From positions 1,860,001 through 1,924,000 of the forward strand of contig NZ_CP079107.1 of assembly GCF_019285735.1 (NCBI RefSeq): 64,000 nt of DNA, read 5' to 3'. The first letter of the stretch is position 1; each line of letters begins with the position of its first letter. The notes under the pieces are model-generated. The model ran no database searches and was not told the DNA's origin. It saw nothing but the letters and a program-made list of their open reading frames with translations. Position numbers and translations under genes: made by a program. This stretch comes from Paeniglutamicibacter sp. Y32M11 (lineage in GTDB: Bacteria > Actinomycetota > Actinomycetes > Actinomycetales > Micrococcaceae). Positions 37,959 to 47,473 of this stretch are shown one piece after another.

Positions 37959-39572
37959 GTGAATGATCTGCTCAGTGCCTTGGGTGACGACGAGGAAAAC
38001 GACGAAGAACATGTGCGTCCGCGCGCACCCCTAGCCGTGCGAATGCGCCCCCGTTCGGTAGAGGAGCTCGTTGGCCAACAACACCTGTTGAGGGCCGGCT
38101 CACCGCTCCTCCAGCTGGCGGGGATCGACGGCCCCGGCCCATCGGGCCCATCGAGTATCATCCTCTGGGGCCCGCCGGGGACCGGAAAAACCACTATCGC
38201 TCACGTTATTGCGCGCGCTCCGGGTCGCCGTTTCGTTGAACTCAGTGCCATTACTGCCGGCGTCAAGGACGTCAGGCGGGTCATGGACCAGGCGCTGGAA
38301 GATCGAGATCTGCGCGGACTCACCACCGTCCTTTTTCTTGATGAGATCCACCGCTTTAACAAGGCGCAACAGGACGCATTGCTCCCCGGAGTGGAAAATC
38401 GTTGGGTGGTCTTGGTGGCGGCAACGACAGAAAACCCGTCGTTTTCCGTCGTGTCCCCGCTACTTTCACGCTCCCTATTGCTGACCTTGCGGCCGCTGAC
38501 AGAGGATGACATTGCCGGGCTGATCACTCGAGCGCTCAGTGATGAACGCGGTTTCAATGACGAGCTTGTGCTCGAAGCTGCCGCCGCTGATCACCTGGTA
38601 CGCATGGCCGGTGGCGATGCTCGGCGTGCATTGACGGCACTCGAGGCCGCCGCTGCGGTTGCCTGGAGCGCCGCTTCTTCCCAGGGACTTCTACATCGTG
38701 GCCCGCGCCAAACCACTGAAGTGCGCGAAGAGGATGCCGAATCTGAGACGACGGACCCCGAGCGGGCCAGGGATTCCGAGGTCGAGGCAACCGAACCCGG
38801 TGCGGACTCGGCTCCGGAAGAAGACGCCGAATCACGTGATGACGCTCTCGATGATGAGGTATCCCCAGACGCACGGAATGGTGCGGACGCTGACAATTCT
38901 GCATTAAATGCCGCGGGCCAGATCATCATCACCATCGATCACACCGAACGCGCGATGGATGCGGCCGTGCAACGCTATGACAAGGCTGGAGACCAGCACT
39001 ACGACATCATCAGCGCTTTCATCAAGTCTGTACGCGGCTCCGATGTTGATGCGGCCTTGCACTACCTTGCCAAAATGCTCGAGGCGGGTGAAGATCCCCG
39101 GTTTATTGGCCGCCGCATCATGATCAGCGCCTCCGAAGACATCGGAATGGCTGACCCCACCGCTCTGCAAACGGCAGTCGCCGCCGCCCAAGCGGTTCAG
39201 CTCATTGGTATGCCAGAGGCCCGCATTATCCTGGGCCACGCCGTGGTGCACCTGGCCACGGCCCCCAAATCCAACGCTGCTTACAACGCCATCAATGCCG
39301 CCGTTGCTGATGTGCGGGCGGGGCGTGGACTCGGCGTGCCGATGCATCTGCGTGATGCTCACTATGCCGGAGCCGGACGGCTCGGCCATGGCAAGGGCTA
39401 CAAATATTCACATGACGCACCTCATTCAATCGCCACGCAGCAATATGCACCGGATGATTTGTTGGGCGTGGACTACTACCAGCCCACGGCCAACGGTGCC
39501 GAACGCTCCATCGGGGAACGCGTTACGCGCATTCGCGGCATCATCCGGGCCAAGGACCGCAGGGGCAAATAG
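37959..39572 (+). CDS. rarA: Replication-associated recombination ATPase RarA (MgsA)
   Basis: RarA is an AAA+ ATPase that acts at stalled replication forks. The 537 residues show Walker [11 protein letters not shown] (about 70-78), Walker [19 protein letters not shown] (about 127), sensor 1 [19 protein letters not shown], the arginine-rich lid [11 protein letters not shown], and the tetramerisation domain with [28 protein letters not shown]. Between residues about 250 and 318 lies an acidic insertion (about 25 Asp/Glu in roughly 65 positions) not present in E. coli RarA (447 aa). GTG 37959 has a GGGGGA very close upstream, so the start is somewhat uncertain. Confidence 0.95.
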   Translation: MNDLLSALGDDEENDEEHVRPRAPLAVRMRPRSVEELVGQQHLLRAGSPLLQLAGIDGPGPSGPSSIILWGPPGTGKTTIAHVIARAPGRRFVELSAITAGVKDVRRVMDQALEDRDLRGLTTVLFLDEIHRFNKAQQDALLPGVENRWVVLVAATTENPSFSVVSPLLSRSLLLTLRPLTEDDIAGLITRALSDERGFNDELVLEAAAADHLVRMAGGDARRALTALEAAAAVAWSAASSQGLLHRGPRQTTEVREEDAESETTDPERARDSEVEATEPGADSAPEEDAESRDDALDDEVSPDARNGADADNSALNAAGQIIITIDHTERAMDAAVQRYDKAGDQHYDIISAFIKSVRGSDVDAALHYLAKMLEAGEDPRFIGRRIMISASEDIGMADPTALQTAVAAAQAVQLIGMPEARIILGHAVVHLATAPKSNAAYNAINAAVADVRAGRGLGVPMHLRDAHYAGAGRLGHGKGYKYSHDAPHSIATQQYAPDDLLGVDYYQPTANGAERSIGERVTRIRGIIRAKDRRGK

Positions 39573-39816
39573 GGACGGGATCTCGTCCGCTGATGAATAT
39601 CACAGTTGGGCGCATCACCTGCAGTGCACTTTGACTTTGGTCCCGGTGGTAGGATTGATCCTTGGCTGGCAAGCTGTCTAACCGCTAACCTTCTGGAACT
39701 TCGGTCTCGAAAGGTTAACACCGTGACAGTTGCAGTGACTAGGGATGCGGTTTCCCACAACTCTCCATCATGGAGGCCAGGCCCAATGATAACCGCTCAA
39801 GAAGATAAGGACACTC
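39573..39816 (+). promoter_or_regulatory. rpsD upstream/leader region
   Basis: The 244 bases contain a TTGACTTTGG element near 39631 and TAGGAT near 39651, spaced too tightly for a standard promoter. TAACCTT (39686-39692) and AAGGTTA (39711-39717) can form a hairpin in the leader. Ribosomal protein S4 often represses its own mRNA, so this is a candidate site, but no known S4 leader class is recognised. Confidence 0.3.
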
Positions 39817-40443
39817 GTGGCTAATAACACTCGTGCCCGCCGTAAGGTTCGCCTTTCGCGAGCCCTCGGCCTTGCTCTGACTCCTAAAGCTGAAAAGTAC
39901 ATGGAGCGTCGTCCCTACGGTCCGGGCCAGCACGGCCGTGCCCGCAAGAAGCAGGACAGCGATTACGCAGTACGTCTGCGCGAAAAGCAGCGTCTGCGCG
40001 CCCAGTACGGCATCCGCGAAGCACAGATGACTCGTGCCTTCGAAGAAGCCAAGCGCACCGCAGGCCAGACCGGTGAAAACCTGGTCGCCTTGTTGGAAAT
40101 GCGTCTGGACGCCTTGGTTCTGCGTGCAGGCTTCGCCCGCACCATCGCCCAGGCTCGCCAGCTGGTTGTACACCGCCACATCCTGGTCAACGGCCAGCGC
40201 GTGGACCGTCCGTCGTACCGCGTGGCCGAGGGTCAGCTGATCCACGTTCACGAGCGTAGCGAAAAGATGGGCCCGTTCCAGATCGCCGCTGCCGGCGCTC
40301 ACCGCGACGTGCTCCCCGCCGTTCCGGCTTACCTGGACGTCAAGCTTGAAGCCCTTCAGGCCAAGCTCGTTCGCAAGCCGAAGCGCTCCGAGGTTCCCGT
40401 AACCTGCGAAGAGAACCTCGTCGTCGAGTACTACGCACGCTAA
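39817..40443 (+). CDS. rpsD: 30S ribosomal protein S4
   Basis: A primary 16S rRNA-binding protein of the small subunit body. The 208 residues have the N-terminal RPYGPGQHGRARKKQDSDY region and an S4 RNA-binding domain (LDALVLRAGFARTIAQARQLVVHRH). The N-terminal zinc-binding cysteines of C+ S4 proteins are absent, so this is the zinc-independent (C-) form. The GTG start has AAGG 8 bases upstream. It is followed by a hairpin terminator. Confidence 0.98.
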   Translation: MANNTRARRKVRLSRALGLALTPKAEKYMERRPYGPGQHGRARKKQDSDYAVRLREKQRLRAQYGIREAQMTRAFEEAKRTAGQTGENLVALLEMRLDALVLRAGFARTIAQARQLVVHRHILVNGQRVDRPSYRVAEGQLIHVHERSEKMGPFQIAAAGAHRDVLPAVPAYLDVKLEALQAKLVRKPKRSEVPVTCEENLVVEYYAR

Positions 40444-40480
40444 ATCCGTCGGGTTCACGCCCAACGAATCAAGTTTGCAA

Positions 40481-40516
40481 CACGAAGCCCGTGGCACCTG
40501 TGCCGCGGGCTTCGTG
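40481..40516 (+). terminator. Hairpin after rpsD
   Basis: CACGAAGCCCGTGGCA (40481-40496) pairs with TGCCGCGGGCTTCGTG (40501-40516) with one G-T wobble and a 4-base loop. There is no T-run. Confidence 0.7.
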
Positions 40517-40602
40517 CTACCCGGCGAGTCTCGTTTCCGTACCGCCGCTCCTGATTCGGTAAGGTGGAAAAGCACACGTCCCCAACCGAAGAGGAAAAGC
40601 AC

Positions 40603-40974
40603 ATGACAGGGTCGGATATCGCCGGACTCATCGCAGCGGGCGTCTTCGCCGTATTGGTGGCATTGCTCGCCATCCCCATTTGGAAGCTCGGCAAGGTATT
40701 TGACGAGTTGCGTGCAGCAGTACGGGAAGTCTCCGACGGAACCACACCGCTGCTCACCGAAGTCACCAGCACCGTGGCAACCACCAACGATCAGCTCCGC
40801 AAGGTTGATGGCATCACCACGCATGTCAGCGACGCTTCGGCCAACATTAGCGCGTTGTCCTCACTGACCGCAGCCACCGTGGGCCGTCCACTGATCAAGG
40901 TCGCGGCCTTCACCGCCGGAGTCCGCTCCGTATTGGAAGCCAGGCCGAGCGGCAAGGGACGTCGATCGCGCTAA
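40603..40974 (+). CDS. DUF948 membrane-anchored protein
   Basis: The 123-residue product has one N-terminal membrane helix (IAGLIAAGVFAVLVALLAIPIW), a heptad-rich segment (DELRAAVREVSDGTTPLLTEV and following), and a basic tail. This matches DUF948 proteins resembling methyl-accepting coiled coils, function unknown. ATG 40603 is preceded by GAGGAAAA. It forms a pair with the next small gene, just before alaS, an arrangement conserved in Micrococcaceae. Confidence 0.85.
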   Translation: MTGSDIAGLIAAGVFAVLVALLAIPIWKLGKVFDELRAAVREVSDGTTPLLTEVTSTVATTNDQLRKVDGITTHVSDASANISALSSLTAATVGRPLIKVAAFTAGVRSVLEARPSGKGRRSR

Positions 40975-41022
40975 TGCAGCGCAACGCACGTCGAGAATAT
41001 CCACCACATGAGGAATTCGCAG

Positions 41023-41256
41023 ATGAAGAAACTATTCTGGGTCGGTATCGGCATTGGCGTCGGAGTATTGGCCGCCCGAAAACTCGGCCAAGCCAAAGAC
41101 CTAGCCAGCGCCGACGGACTGAACCGCACCGTGGGCCGCATGAGCGACTCATTGCACGAACTTGCCGAGGCTTTTCGCACCGGCATGAACGAACGTGAAA
41201 CAGAATTACGCCAGGCTCTGGGCCTCGATGAGACGTCCGGCCCCAGCCACCACTAA
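41023..41256 (+). CDS. Small conserved membrane-associated protein
   Basis: The 77-residue product has a short glycine-rich hydrophobic start (KKLFWVGIGIGVGVLAARKL) and an amphipathic helical remainder ending in a His tail. ATG 41023 was chosen for its GAGGA site; ATG 41008 in phase is less well placed. It is probably co-transcribed with the DUF948 gene. Function unknown. Confidence 0.75.
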   Translation: MKKLFWVGIGIGVGVLAARKLGQAKDLASADGLNRTVGRMSDSLHELAEAFRTGMNERETELRQALGLDETSGPSHH

Positions 41257-41407
41257 ACTAATTGACGTGGCAGATGATTTCGGGTGCAGCGTTTCGACGC
41301 AAAGCCCGCAACACGCGGCCTCCTAGCCCAGAGGGCACAGAGGATCAATACCGCACCGCCATAGCTCAGCACAGCGCCCGTAAGCTCGAAGGGATCGAAG
41401 AGGAACG

Positions 41408-44089
41408 ATGAAATCGCAGGAAATTGCACGCCGGTGGGTCGACTACTTTGAGTCGAAGGGCCACACCGCTGTACCCAGCGCCTCGCTGGTCTCCTCCGAC
41501 CCGTCGCTGCTGTTCACCGTCGCCGGTATGGTGCCGTTCATTCCGTACCTGACCGCCCGCGAAGAACCACCGTTCAACCGCGCCACCTCCGTCCAGAAGT
41601 GCATCCGCACCGGTGACATCGAAGAGGTTGGCAAGACCGTTCGCCACGGCACCTTCTTCCAAATGTGCGGCAACTTCTCCTTCGGTGACTACTTCAAGGA
41701 AGGCGCGATTTCCTACGCGTGGGAGCTGCTGACCAGCTCCCTCGAAGAGGGCGGATTCGGTCTGCCGGCCGAGAAGCTATGGATCACCGTCTACCACGAA
41801 GACACCGAAGCCCTGGAAATCTGGCGCGACAAGATCGGTGTTCCCGCTGACCGCATCCAGAAGCTCGGCAAGGCCGATAACTACTGGTCCACCGGCCAGC
41901 CCGGTCCGGCCGGCCCGTGCTCGGAAATTTTCTATGACCGCGGACCTCAGTACGGTATCGAGGGTGGCCCGGAGGCCGATGACACTCGCTACATTGAGAT
42001 CTGGAACCTCGTGTTCATGCAGTACCAGCGTGGCGAAGGAACCGGCAAGGACAGCTTCGAAATTCTTGGCGAACTGCCCAAGAAGAACATCGATACCGGT
42101 CTTGGCCTCGAACGTCTGGCCATGATCCTGCAGGGCGTCGAGAACATGTACGAGACCGACCAGGTCCGTCCGGTGCTCGACAAGGCCGCCGAGCTTTCCG
42201 GCAAGGCCTACAGCTCCACCGAGGACCCCGCAGATCCGAACCACGCCAACGACGTGCGGATGCGCATGGTTGCTGACCACATTCGTTCCTCGTTGATGCT
42301 CATTTCCGATGGGGTTTCACCGGGTAACGAGGGCCGCGGCTATGTACTGCGCCGCCTGATCCGCCGTGCCGTGCGCGCCATGCGCCTGATGGGCGTCGAA
42401 ACAGCGGTGCTTCCGGAACTTCTGCCGGTCTCCCGCGACGCCATGAAGGGCGTCTACCCGATCGTTGATACCGATTTTGAGCGCATTGCTCGCATCGCTT
42501 ACGCCGAAGAGCGCGCCTTCCTGCGCACCATCGCCTCGGGCACCACCCGGCTGGAAGAAGCCCTTGAGGTTTCCAAGGCCGCCGGTGGCTCGCTCTCGGG
42601 CGAAGACGCCTTTGCCCTGCATGACACCTTCGGCTTCCCGATCGACCTCACGCTGGAAATTGCCGCTGAGGCCGGTTTGGCCGTTGACGAGTCCAAGTTC
42701 CGTGAACTGATGACCGAACAGCGCACCCGCGCGCAGAAGGACGCCAAGTCCAAGAAGGCCGGTCACGCAGACCTGACGGTCTTCAACCAGCTGCATGAGC
42801 GCGGCGATGTCATTTTCACCGGTTATGAGGAACTTTCCAGCGAATCTACCGTGCGCGGCATCGTGCACAACGGATCGTTGGTTGAGGTTGCCGAGCAGGG
42901 ACAGCAGATTGAACTCGTGCTCAACGAGACTCCCTTCTACGCCGAGGCGGGTGGACAGGCCGGCGACGTCGGACTGATCACCGGTGACGGTTTTGTGCTG
43001 GAAGTCTTGGATGTTCAGGCTCCGATCCGCGGACTCAACGTTCACCAGGTCATTGTTCGCGAAGGCGAACTTCCCGCCGGCGCCGCAGTACTGGCCGAGG
43101 TTGATAAGGTTCGTCGTCATTCGGGGGAGCAGGCGCACTCCGCCACACACCTTGTGCACGCCGCGCTGCACGAGATTCTGGGCCCGGACGCATTGCAGTC
43201 CGGTTCGTTCAACAAAGCCGGATACCTGCGCTTCGACTTCTCTTGGTCCGAAGCACTCTCCAATGCTGCCCGTAACGAGATCGAAGAGGTGGTGAACCTG
43301 GCTATCCGCAACAACCACCAGGTCACCACGAACGTCATGCCGCTGGCCGAGGCTCGCGCCATGGGCGCCATGAGCCTCTTCGGTGAAAAGTACGGCAAGT
43401 CCGTACGCATGGTGGAAATCAACGATGCCTGGAGCCGCGAACTCTGCGGTGGTACTCACGTATCTGCCACCGCCCAGGTCGGCTCGCTGACCCTGCTGGG
43501 TGAAGCTTCGGTCGGTTCGGGAAACCGTCGCATCGAGGCCCTGGTGGGTATGGAAGCCTTCCGCCACGGTGCAGCCGAGCGCGCGCTGGTCTCCGAGCTG
43601 TCTTCAATGTTCAAGGTCCCCGCGGCTCAGTTGAACGAACGAATCACCGACACCGTTGCGAAGCTACGTCACGCCGAGCGCGAGATCGACAAGCTCCGCA
43701 GTGCGCAGCTTGCGGCTCAGGCCGGCACGCTGGTGGCCTCGGCCCGCGAGGTTAATGGGATCAAGGTTCTGGCCCACGATGTTGGCGAAGTTCCTTCGGC
43801 CGAAGCCTTGCGGACCCTGGCTCTGGACCTGCGTGATCGTTTGGGTTCAAATGCCTCGACCGTCGCCTTGACCGGTGCTTCAAATGGTCGCCCGTTGGTG
43901 CTGGTTGCCACCAATGATGAGGCCCGCATCAAGGGAGCCAAGGCCGGTGCCTTGGTGCGCACCGCAGCCAAGATTCTTGGCGGCGGCGGCGGCGGTAAAG
44001 ATGATGTGGCACAGGGTGGCGGGCAGGATGTTTCCAAGACCGCCGAAGCCCTTGACGCCATGGTCCGTTCGATCCTGGAGCTGTCATAG
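41408..44089 (+). CDS. alaS: Alanyl-tRNA synthetase
   Basis: The 893-residue class II enzyme charges tRNA-Ala and edits Ser/Gly errors. It shows the catalytic core (VQKCIRTGDIEEVGKTVRHG, FFQMCGNFSFGDYF), the tRNA-recognition domain, the editing domain with HSATHLVHAAL and the CGGTH zinc site near residue 680, and the C-Ala oligomerisation domain with a run of six glycines (encoded by GGC repeats near 43980). ATG 41408 has GAGGAA upstream. It starts the alaS-ruvX-mltG-aro block. Confidence 0.98.
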   Translation: MKSQEIARRWVDYFESKGHTAVPSASLVSSDPSLLFTVAGMVPFIPYLTAREEPPFNRATSVQKCIRTGDIEEVGKTVRHGTFFQMCGNFSFGDYFKEGAISYAWELLTSSLEEGGFGLPAEKLWITVYHEDTEALEIWRDKIGVPADRIQKLGKADNYWSTGQPGPAGPCSEIFYDRGPQYGIEGGPEADDTRYIEIWNLVFMQYQRGEGTGKDSFEILGELPKKNIDTGLGLERLAMILQGVENMYETDQVRPVLDKAAELSGKAYSSTEDPADPNHANDVRMRMVADHIRSSLMLISDGVSPGNEGRGYVLRRLIRRAVRAMRLMGVETAVLPELLPVSRDAMKGVYPIVDTDFERIARIAYAEERAFLRTIASGTTRLEEALEVSKAAGGSLSGEDAFALHDTFGFPIDLTLEIAAEAGLAVDESKFRELMTEQRTRAQKDAKSKKAGHADLTVFNQLHERGDVIFTGYEELSSESTVRGIVHNGSLVEVAEQGQQIELVLNETPFYAEAGGQAGDVGLITGDGFVLEVLDVQAPIRGLNVHQVIVREGELPAGAAVLAEVDKVRRHSGEQAHSATHLVHAALHEILGPDALQSGSFNKAGYLRFDFSWSEALSNAARNEIEEVVNLAIRNNHQVTTNVMPLAEARAMGAMSLFGEKYGKSVRMVEINDAWSRELCGGTHVSATAQVGSLTLLGEASVGSGNRRIEALVGMEAFRHGAAERALVSELSSMFKVPAAQLNERITDTVAKLRHAEREIDKLRSAQLAAQAGTLVASAREVNGIKVLAHDVGEVPSAEALRTLALDLRDRLGSNASTVALTGASNGRPLVLVATNDEARIKGAKAGALVRTAAKILGGGGGGKDDVAQGGGQDVSKTAEALDAMVRSILELS

Positions 44090-44106
44090 TTTCGGGGATT
44101 GGGTCT

Positions 44107-44625
44107 TTGACACCGAGCAGCACTCCGCGTCCCGGAGTGCTGCTCGGTGTTGACGTGGGTATGGCCCGCGTCGGTGTTGCATCCAGTGACCCCAGCGGGG
44201 TGCTTGCCACCCCGGTTAAGACGCTGAAACGCGACGCTAAAAAGGCCAGCGACATCTCCGTATTGGTGAAGCTGGCCGCCGAGCGAGAAGTGTCACAAAT
44301 TTTTGTGGGACTACCTCGTTCCATGTCGGGCGGGGAAACCGCTTCAACCACCATGGCCCGTGATTACGCCCGCGAGTTGGCAAAATCGCTGGCCCGCGGC
44401 GGAGTTGAGACCGAAGTGCGCTTGGTTGACGAACGACTGACCACCGTCAGCGCTCACCGATCGCTCCACGCGGCCGGTCTTGATGGGCGCAAACACCGGG
44501 CAGTTGTTGATCAAGTAGCGGCGGTGGAGATTCTCCAGCAGGTGCTTGAAATGATTCGCCATGGTCAGTCCTCGCCCGGTCAATTGGCTACCGCAGACGA
44601 CGCCGGAATAAACGATGAAGGCTGA
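44107..44625 (+). CDS. ruvX: Putative pre-16S rRNA nuclease / Holliday junction resolvase RuvX (YqgF)
   Basis: The 172-residue RNase-H-fold protein has LLGVDVGMARVGVASSD with the first catalytic Asp, IFVGLPRSMSG, VRLVDERLTTVSA with the second acidic site, and a DQVAAVEIL end. The family is linked to 16S rRNA 5' maturation and to junction resolution; which dominates here is unknown. The start is TTG 44107 behind a GGGGATTGGG stretch, 17 bases past alaS. Its end overlaps the longest reading of mltG. Confidence 0.93.
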   Translation: MTPSSTPRPGVLLGVDVGMARVGVASSDPSGVLATPVKTLKRDAKKASDISVLVKLAAEREVSQIFVGLPRSMSGGETASTTMARDYARELAKSLARGGVETEVRLVDERLTTVSAHRSLHAAGLDGRKHRAVVDQVAAVEILQQVLEMIRHGQSSPGQLATADDAGINDEG

Positions 44626-44797
44626 GCCTGACCGTTTTGCCGATTCAAGCATGGCGGACGCGCCACTTCACGACACAGATGTCCCGCGCGATAGTTCGCC
44701 CGTGAGCTACGATCGCAAGACATCTCATTCGGCTGAAGAAGTGGGCGCTCATCGCCCCTCGGCTACTACGTTGCCTGCGGGCAAGGGAGAAAACCGC

Positions 44798-47473
44798 ATG
44801 ACAAACGAGTCGTCCATCGATTCACCACGCCGCGATTCTGCGCCTTCACCTCGGCGCGCCGCGCGTGCGGCACGAGAAAAGGCCGAAAGCGAACGTTCTG
44901 CTGCACAAGCAGAACAGCCGACGGCCCGCCCAGAAGACTCTGCGGTACAGGACCATTCGGCTCCTGCACGCCATGGATCAGCAACTCAGCACGCTCCGAA
45001 TCCTGACGACTCCGCAACGGTTGACGATGCACAGTCTGTTGCCGCTGCCAAAGCGGTCGCGGAGGAAGCCAAGACTGCCGAAGCTGCCGAAGCTGCCGAA
45101 AAGCTCCGCCTCGAGGCAGCTGCCGGTGCGCGTGCCGATGCGTTGGATGCGGCGCAGCGTGCCCGAACCCAAAGTGCTCAGAGGGCGCGCACCGAAGCCA
45201 TCGAGGCCCAACGCGCTGCTGCCGAACGAGTTCGACAGACCCTGCGAGCCAATGCTGCTCCACTGCGCGATAGGTCACGCGCTGCTCGTAGTGCGGTCAG
45301 CCCCGATTCTTCGCTCGAAACCACATCGGGGGCCTTGAACGGTGTTGAATCACGTCGCAGTGCAGCGAATCCGGCAGCGCGGCGCTCCCAGCCTCGTAGA
45401 GCCTCCGACGCACCGTTTGATCAGAATGCGGATCAAGACCAGTCGCGCTACGTGGTTGAACCCCAGACTCCACAGCGACCAGCACCGGTCGCGCCCGCTC
45501 CAACTGCGTCTCAACCGACACCCGCTGAACAGGCGCCCGTTGAGGCTCCGGCGAAGGTAACGCCGCCTCAAGCAAAGGCTACTGTAGCTCCCGCGCCGAA
45601 GGCAGTCCCAGCGCAGAAGGTAGTTTCTGCCCCAAAGGCTGCAGAAGCACCGACGAAGCCAACTCTGCCAGCTCCGAAGGCAGAACCAGTGGCCAAGCCG
45701 GCCGCCGAAGCTCCCACGAAGGCAACCTCGCCGGCACCCAAGGCCGTGCCGGCGCCCCAAGCGGCCGCAGTAGCCCCCGCGAAGGCAACTCCGCCGGCAC
45801 CTCAGGTGACACCCGAACCCAAGGCCGCTGCAAAAGCTCCGGCAAAGGCAACCCCGCCCGCGCCCAAGACCGAGCCGGCGCCCCAAGCGGCCGCAGTAGC
45901 TCCCACGAAGGCAACCCCGGCTGCGCCGAAGATAACTGAGGCACCCAACCCGGCCGAAGCAGCCCCCGCTAAGGCGACACCGCCAGCGGCGAAGGCAGCA
46001 CCCGCGCCCAAGCCCGCAGCCAAGCCCGCCGCAAAAGCTCCCGCGAAGGTTACGCCGCAGGCGCCAAAGACTCCGACAACGGCTGCCAAGACGCCACCAC
46101 CCGCTGCCACCCCAGCGATGCCATCGACTCCGCCAGTGCTCCAGAAGCCGCAGTCGACTCCGGCCACTGAGCCTGACGTTGCACCCGAGGGTGGCGCCGA
46201 TCTAACGCCGGATGATGTGGACGCCGAGCTTACTGATTTTGGTGCCGATTCCGGCGACTCGCAGGATTCCGCCGGGTTCACCGTGCCCGCAGGCACCGAA
46301 TCGCAGATGGATTACGCCCCCCATGTGAACTGGGAACCGACCGGCGACCAGAGCCAGGGTCGCGAAAACCTCTTCTTAATGACCTCCGGCATCGACCGCA
46401 AGGCCCGCAAGGAGAGACTGCGCCGACGTAACTGGATCATCTCCGTGGTGGTGCTGGCCTTCTGTGCCGTGATCTTTGGTGTCGTGCTCTTCTTGGGCGG
46501 AATCGTTGAACGCTTGAACCCCTCGGACTTCGAAGGTCCCGGAGGCACGACTGTTTCCTTCGAGGTCAAACCCGGCCAGGGGCCGGCAGCCATCGCCAAT
46601 GAACTGGTAGACAAGAAGATCGTCGCCAGCGACAAGCTTTTCTTGGAGTCAATTCAGCTGGTGGATGCCCCGAGCCGTGAGATCCATCCGGGCACCTACG
46701 AACTGCGCGAGGAAATGCCTGCGCTTGATGCAGCAACGATTCTCATCGGCGAAGCAGCGGCCAAGGTCTCCTATGTGGCGATCAAGGAAAACACCCGCAT
46801 GGGCACGGTCATCACGGATGTTGCCACGGCCACCGGGCTCTCCGAGACCGAACTTGGTGTCCTGGTAGAGGACCCGAGTGCCTTCGGACTGCCCAAATCC
46901 GTGGTCGACCTCGAAGGTTACCTGCATCCGGGGGAGTACCGCTTCCCGGTGGACGCCGATGCCAAGACGGTCCTCAAGACCATGGTTGATACAACCCTCA
47001 AGACATTGACCGATGCCGGGATCACCGACCCCGAGCAGCAATATCACGTGCTCAAGGTCGCTTCCATCCTGCAGGCGGAGGCCCGACCCAACGATTACGC
47101 CACCGTGGCCGGGGCGCTGGAAAACCGCTTGCGCGAGGGCAATACCGAGACCGCGGGGCTACTCCAGGTTGATTCCTCCGTCATCTATGGCCTGGACCGT
47201 TACACCTTGCACTTCACGCCGAAGGAAAAGGCCGACGCGGGCAACGCCTACAACACCTATGTGCACCCGGGCCTGCCCCCAACACCCATCGGCTCTCCCG
47301 GCAGCGGTGCCATCACGGCTGCGGCTCATCCGGAGGCGAATGATTTCTACTACTGGGTCACGGTGAACGCCAATACCGGTGAAACGAAGTTCGCCAAGAC
47401 CTATGCCGAGCACAGGGTGAACCAGAACGAGTTCCGCACCTGGTGTGCCGCAAACACGGATGTGTGTAAGTGA
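44798..47473 (+). CDS. mltG: Endolytic murein transglycosylase MltG with long low-complexity N-terminus
   Basis: MltG cuts nascent glycan strands at the membrane face. From ATG 44798 (AGGGAGA 7 bases upstream) the product is 891 residues. A cytoplasmic N-terminal region of about 540 residues is first Arg/Ala/Glu-rich, then Ala/Lys/Pro-rich with imperfect repeats. One membrane helix follows (about 546-570), then the extracellular YceG domain with the catalytic Glu in ASILQAEARPNDYATVAGALENRL and LPPTPIGSPG. Bacterial MltG is usually 340-400 residues. The frame is open back to ATG 44615, overlapping ruvX by 11 bases; that start is possible but has a poorer ribosome site. Confidence 0.92.
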   Translation: MTNESSIDSPRRDSAPSPRRAARAAREKAESERSAAQAEQPTARPEDSAVQDHSAPARHGSATQHAPNPDDSATVDDAQSVAAAKAVAEEAKTAEAAEAAEKLRLEAAAGARADALDAAQRARTQSAQRARTEAIEAQRAAAERVRQTLRANAAPLRDRSRAARSAVSPDSSLETTSGALNGVESRRSAANPAARRSQPRRASDAPFDQNADQDQSRYVVEPQTPQRPAPVAPAPTASQPTPAEQAPVEAPAKVTPPQAKATVAPAPKAVPAQKVVSAPKAAEAPTKPTLPAPKAEPVAKPAAEAPTKATSPAPKAVPAPQAAAVAPAKATPPAPQVTPEPKAAAKAPAKATPPAPKTEPAPQAAAVAPTKATPAAPKITEAPNPAEAAPAKATPPAAKAAPAPKPAAKPAAKAPAKVTPQAPKTPTTAAKTPPPAATPAMPSTPPVLQKPQSTPATEPDVAPEGGADLTPDDVDAELTDFGADSGDSQDSAGFTVPAGTESQMDYAPHVNWEPTGDQSQGRENLFLMTSGIDRKARKERLRRRNWIISVVVLAFCAVIFGVVLFLGGIVERLNPSDFEGPGGTTVSFEVKPGQGPAAIANELVDKKIVASDKLFLESIQLVDAPSREIHPGTYELREEMPALDAATILIGEAAAKVSYVAIKENTRMGTVITDVATATGLSETELGVLVEDPSAFGLPKSVVDLEGYLHPGEYRFPVDADAKTVLKTMVDTTLKTLTDAGITDPEQQYHVLKVASILQAEARPNDYATVAGALENRLREGNTETAGLLQVDSSVIYGLDRYTLHFTPKEKADAGNAYNTYVHPGLPPTPIGSPGSGAITAAAHPEANDFYYWVTVNANTGETKFAKTYAEHRVNQNEFRTWCAANTDVCK
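45540..46130 (+). repeat. Degenerate Ala/Lys/Pro-coding repeats inside mltG
   Basis: Roughly 25-35-codon units of the type AVAPAKATPPAPKxxPAPQA recur about seven times (for example near 45710, 45770, 45840, 45900, 45970). DNA similarity between the middle copies is visible (GCCGGCGCCCCAAGCGGCCG occurs twice). Such tracts tend to change length by slippage or recombination. Confidence 0.7.

Noticed and set aside
37778-37966. 62-codon frame ahead of rarA
   Set aside because: It overlaps the rarA start, has no ribosome site and shows no protein pattern.
43979-43998. GGC triplet run in alaS as a phase-variable repeat
   Set aside because: It is a triplet run in phase and encodes a glycine linker common in AlaS C-terminal domains, so slippage would not shift the frame.
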